Positions 5,432 through 7,271 of a stretch of DNA of 7,271 nt are shown here, in pieces. The position numbers and the translations under genes are program-made. This DNA comes from Hyphomicrobiales bacterium (GTDB lineage Bacteria; Pseudomonadota; Alphaproteobacteria; Rhizobiales; Hyphomicrobiaceae), in assembly GCA_017304275.1 (NCBI GenBank), contig JAFKKW010000419.1:1-7271 (forward strand). Direction: 5' to 3'. The notes under the pieces are model-generated. The model did not search any database. It saw only the letters and a program-made list of their open reading frames with translations, and was not told where the DNA came from. Position 1 is the stretch's first letter. Each line of letters opens with the position of its first letter.

Positions 5432-5557
5432 CACGTATCTGGATCCCGGCCTCCGCCGGGATGACGTTTGTTTCGGATCGACCAATCCGCTCAAATGAAA
5501 CGTCATCCCGGCATCATGGCGGAGCCATGCTTCGCACGGACAGCCGGGATCCGGACA
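5432..5557. repeat. REPIN-like pair of inverted REP hairpins between rpsA and sppA (pair 3, one expanded copy)
   Basis: The left hairpin has a perfect 8-bp stem ATCCCGGC/GCCGGGAT with loop CTCC, here in the reverse orientation (5443-5462). The right copy has the same arms (5505-5512 and 5543-5550), but the usual 4-nt loop is replaced by 30 nt that contain their own 6-bp hairpin CATGGC/GCCATG (5515-5529). Inner ACGT motifs (5464-5467 and 5500-5503) are 32 nt apart. Outer ends read ATCTGG on the left and CCGGACACGG on the right. The pair lies between the rpsA terminator and the candidate sppA promoter. Confidence 0.8.
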
Positions 5558-5566
5558 CGGCAGGTA

Positions 5567-5598
5567 ACAAGAAAAAGCGCGGGACTTTCGCCCCGCGC
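5567..5598 (-). terminator. Intrinsic terminator of rpsA
   Basis: On the minus strand GCGCGGGG and TCCCGCGC pair (8 bp, one G-U) around the loop CGAAAG. They are followed at once by TTTTTCTTGTT. The hairpin begins 33 nt after the rpsA stop. It should end the rpsA transcript and separate it from sppA. Confidence 0.88.
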
Positions 5599-5631
5599 AG
5601 TGTCTCTTCAACCTTGGCAACGGGCGGAGGC

Positions 5632-7271
5632 TTACTCCTCGTCACCGCCGTCGGCATCGCGCTTCTTGATCGCGGCCTTGAAGATGTCGCCGAGCGATGC
5701 GCCCGAGTCGGACGAGCCGTACTGAGCCACAGCCTGCTTCTCCTCGGCGATCTCGAGCGCCTTGATCGAGACCGAGATGCGCCGCGCAGCCTTGTCGGCG
5801 GCGATGACGGCCGCATCGACCTTCTGCCCGACCGAGAAGCGCTCCGCGCGCTGCTCCGAACGGTCACGCGACAGATCCGAGCGCTTGATGAACGTGGTGA
5901 TGTCGCTGTCGGCGATCTTCACCTCGATGCCGTTCTCCTGCACCGCGACGACCTCGCAGGTCACCTGGTCGCCCTTCTTGTACTTGCCGAGCGCGTCGGC
6001 CGGATCGCCGCCGAGCTGCTTGATGCCGAGCGAGATGCGCTCCTTCGAGCTGTCGACGTCGAGCACCACCGCTTTGACGGTGTCGCCCTTCTTGTAGTCC
6101 TTGATCACCTCGTCGCCCGGCTTCTGCCAGTCGAGGTCCGAGAGATGGACCATGCCGTCCACACCGCCGTCGAGGCCGATGAACAGGCCGAACTCGGTGA
6201 TGTTGCGGATCGGGCCTTCGACCTCGGTGCCCTTCGGATGCTGGGCCAGGAAGGCATCCCACGGGTTGTCCTGGGTCTGCTTGAGGCCGAGCGAGATGCG
6301 CCGCTTGGCGGGATCGACCTCGAGGATCTGCACCTCGACCTGCTGGCTGGTCGACACGATCTTGCCGGGGTGCACGTTCTTTTTGGTCCAGCTCATCTCG
6401 GAGACGTGGATCAGGCCTTCGACGCCCGGCTCGAGCTCGACGAACGCGCCGTAGTCGGCGATGTTCGTCACCGTGCCGTTGAAGCGCGCGCCGATCGGAT
6501 ACTTGGCTTCGATGGCCGACCACGGGTCGGACTGAAGCTGCTTCATGCCGAGGCTGATGCGCTGCGTCTCGGGGTTGATGCGTATGATCTGCACCTTCAC
6601 CGTGTCGCCGACGTTCAGGATCTCGGACGGATGGTTGACGCGGCGCCACGCCATGTCGGTGACGTGCAACAGGCCGTCGATGCCGCCGAGATCGATGAAC
6701 GCACCGTAGTCGGTGATGTTCTTGACCAGGCCGTCGATGATCTGGCCCTCGGCGAGGCGTGCCACGATGTCGGCGCGCTGCTCGGCACGCGTCTCTTCCA
6801 GCACCGAGCGGCGCGAGACGACGATGTTGCCGCGGCGGCGGTCCATCTTCAGGATCTGGAACTGCATCGGCTGATGCATCAGCGGGCCGATGTCGCGCAC
6901 CGGGCGGATGTCGACCTGCGAGCCGGGCAGGAACGCCACCGCGCCGTCGAGGTCCACGGTGAAGCCGCCCTTGACCTTGTTGAAGATGACGCCCGTCACC
7001 TTCTCGCCCTTCTCGGACAGCTTCTCGAGGCGTGTCCAGCTCTCCTCGCGGCGCGCCTTGTCGCGCGAGAGAACGGCTTCGCCGAGCGCGTTTTCGATGC
7101 GCTCGAGGTAGACTTCGACGGTGTCGCCGACCTTGAGGTCGCCCGGCTTGCCGCCGATGCCGAACTCTTTGAGCGCGACGCGGCCTTCCATCTTGCGACC
7201 GACGTCGATGACGGCGAGATCCTTCTCGATGCCGACGACCTTGCCCTTGACGACGTTGCCTTCGAAGACGT
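5632..7271 (-). CDS. rpsA: 30S ribosomal protein S1, lacking its first residues at the window edge
   Basis: S1 binds mRNA on the small ribosomal subunit and helps start translation, above all on structured or weakly Shine-Dalgarno messages. The frame is open from the window edge to TAA at 5632-5634, giving 545 visible residues; roughly 20-25 N-terminal residues are missing, judged from the usual length of about 560-570. An ATG at 7191 is internal, because the upstream codons read on as domain 1 (FEGNVVKGKVVGIEKDLAVI). Six S1 (OB-fold) repeats can be placed at visible residues of about 2-70, 87-154, 174-243, 259-329, 345-417 and 431-503. The central ones show the canonical DYGAF-type strand and the GLLHVTDM, GLIHVSEM and GMVHLSDL turns. 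A charged tail of about 40 residues ends in DADGGDEE. The gene ends in a strong terminator. Confidence 0.97.
   Translation of the reverse strand, partial: VFEGNVVKGKVVGIEKDLAVIDVGRKMEGRVALKEFGIGGKPGDLKVGDTVEVYLERIENALGEAVLSRDKARREESWTRLEKLSEKGEKVTGVIFNKVKGGFTVDLDGAVAFLPGSQVDIRPVRDIGPLMHQPMQFQILKMDRRRGNIVVSRRSVLEETRAEQRADIVARLAEGQIIDGLVKNITDYGAFIDLGGIDGLLHVTDMAWRRVNHPSEILNVGDTVKVQIIRINPETQRISLGMKQLQSDPWSAIEAKYPIGARFNGTVTNIADYGAFVELEPGVEGLIHVSEMSWTKKNVHPGKIVSTSQQVEVQILEVDPAKRRISLGLKQTQDNPWDAFLAQHPKGTEVEGPIRNITEFGLFIGLDGGVDGMVHLSDLDWQKPGDEVIKDYKKGDTVKAVVLDVDSSKERISLGIKQLGGDPADALGKYKKGDQVTCEVVAVQENGIEVKIADSDITTFIKRSDLSRDRSEQRAERFSVGQKVDAAVIAADKAARRISVSIKALEIAEEKQAVAQYGSSDSGASLGDIFKAAIKKRDADGGDEE

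Overview
The window is an ordinary, high-GC stretch of alphaproteobacterial core chromosome. The gene order and the protein sequences, especially AccD, IHF-beta and S1, point to the Hyphomicrobiales (Rhizobiales); the genus cannot be read from this piece. All genes lie on the minus strand, so transcription runs from high to low coordinates: rpsA (5' end cut off), sppA, ihfB, a small LapA-domain membrane protein, trpF, trpB, trpA and accD (3' end cut off). To my knowledge this order is a familiar one in the group. I see no mobile element, phage, CRISPR array, tRNA or rRNA gene, and no novel multi-gene system.

Right part (4061-7271): ribosomal protein S1 ends in a strong intrinsic terminator. 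After a 285-nt gap with a repeat pair and a candidate promoter comes sppA, a membrane-anchored signal peptide peptidase. It is followed 29 nt later by ihfB, which starts at TTG behind a strong Shine-Dalgarno sequence. The LapA-domain protein follows 48 nt after ihfB and starts at GTG.

Left part (1-3472): trpF, trpB and trpA encode the last steps of tryptophan synthesis (PRA isomerase and both tryptophan synthase subunits). They are followed by accD, the carboxyltransferase beta subunit of acetyl-CoA carboxylase, which starts at GTG. The trp genes are unusually spread out. trpF ends inside a perfect terminator hairpin, the trpB leader holds two more hairpins, and trpB and trpA are 226 nt apart.

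The most interesting structure is non-coding. Three intergenic gaps (trpB-trpA, LapA gene-trpF, rpsA-sppA) each hold two REP-like hairpins facing each other, always with ACGT on the inside and a CCAGA-like end on the outside, 27-32 nt apart. This is the layout of a REPIN (paired REP element). Arm differences between copies are compensatory, and one copy has an enlarged loop carrying its own hairpin.
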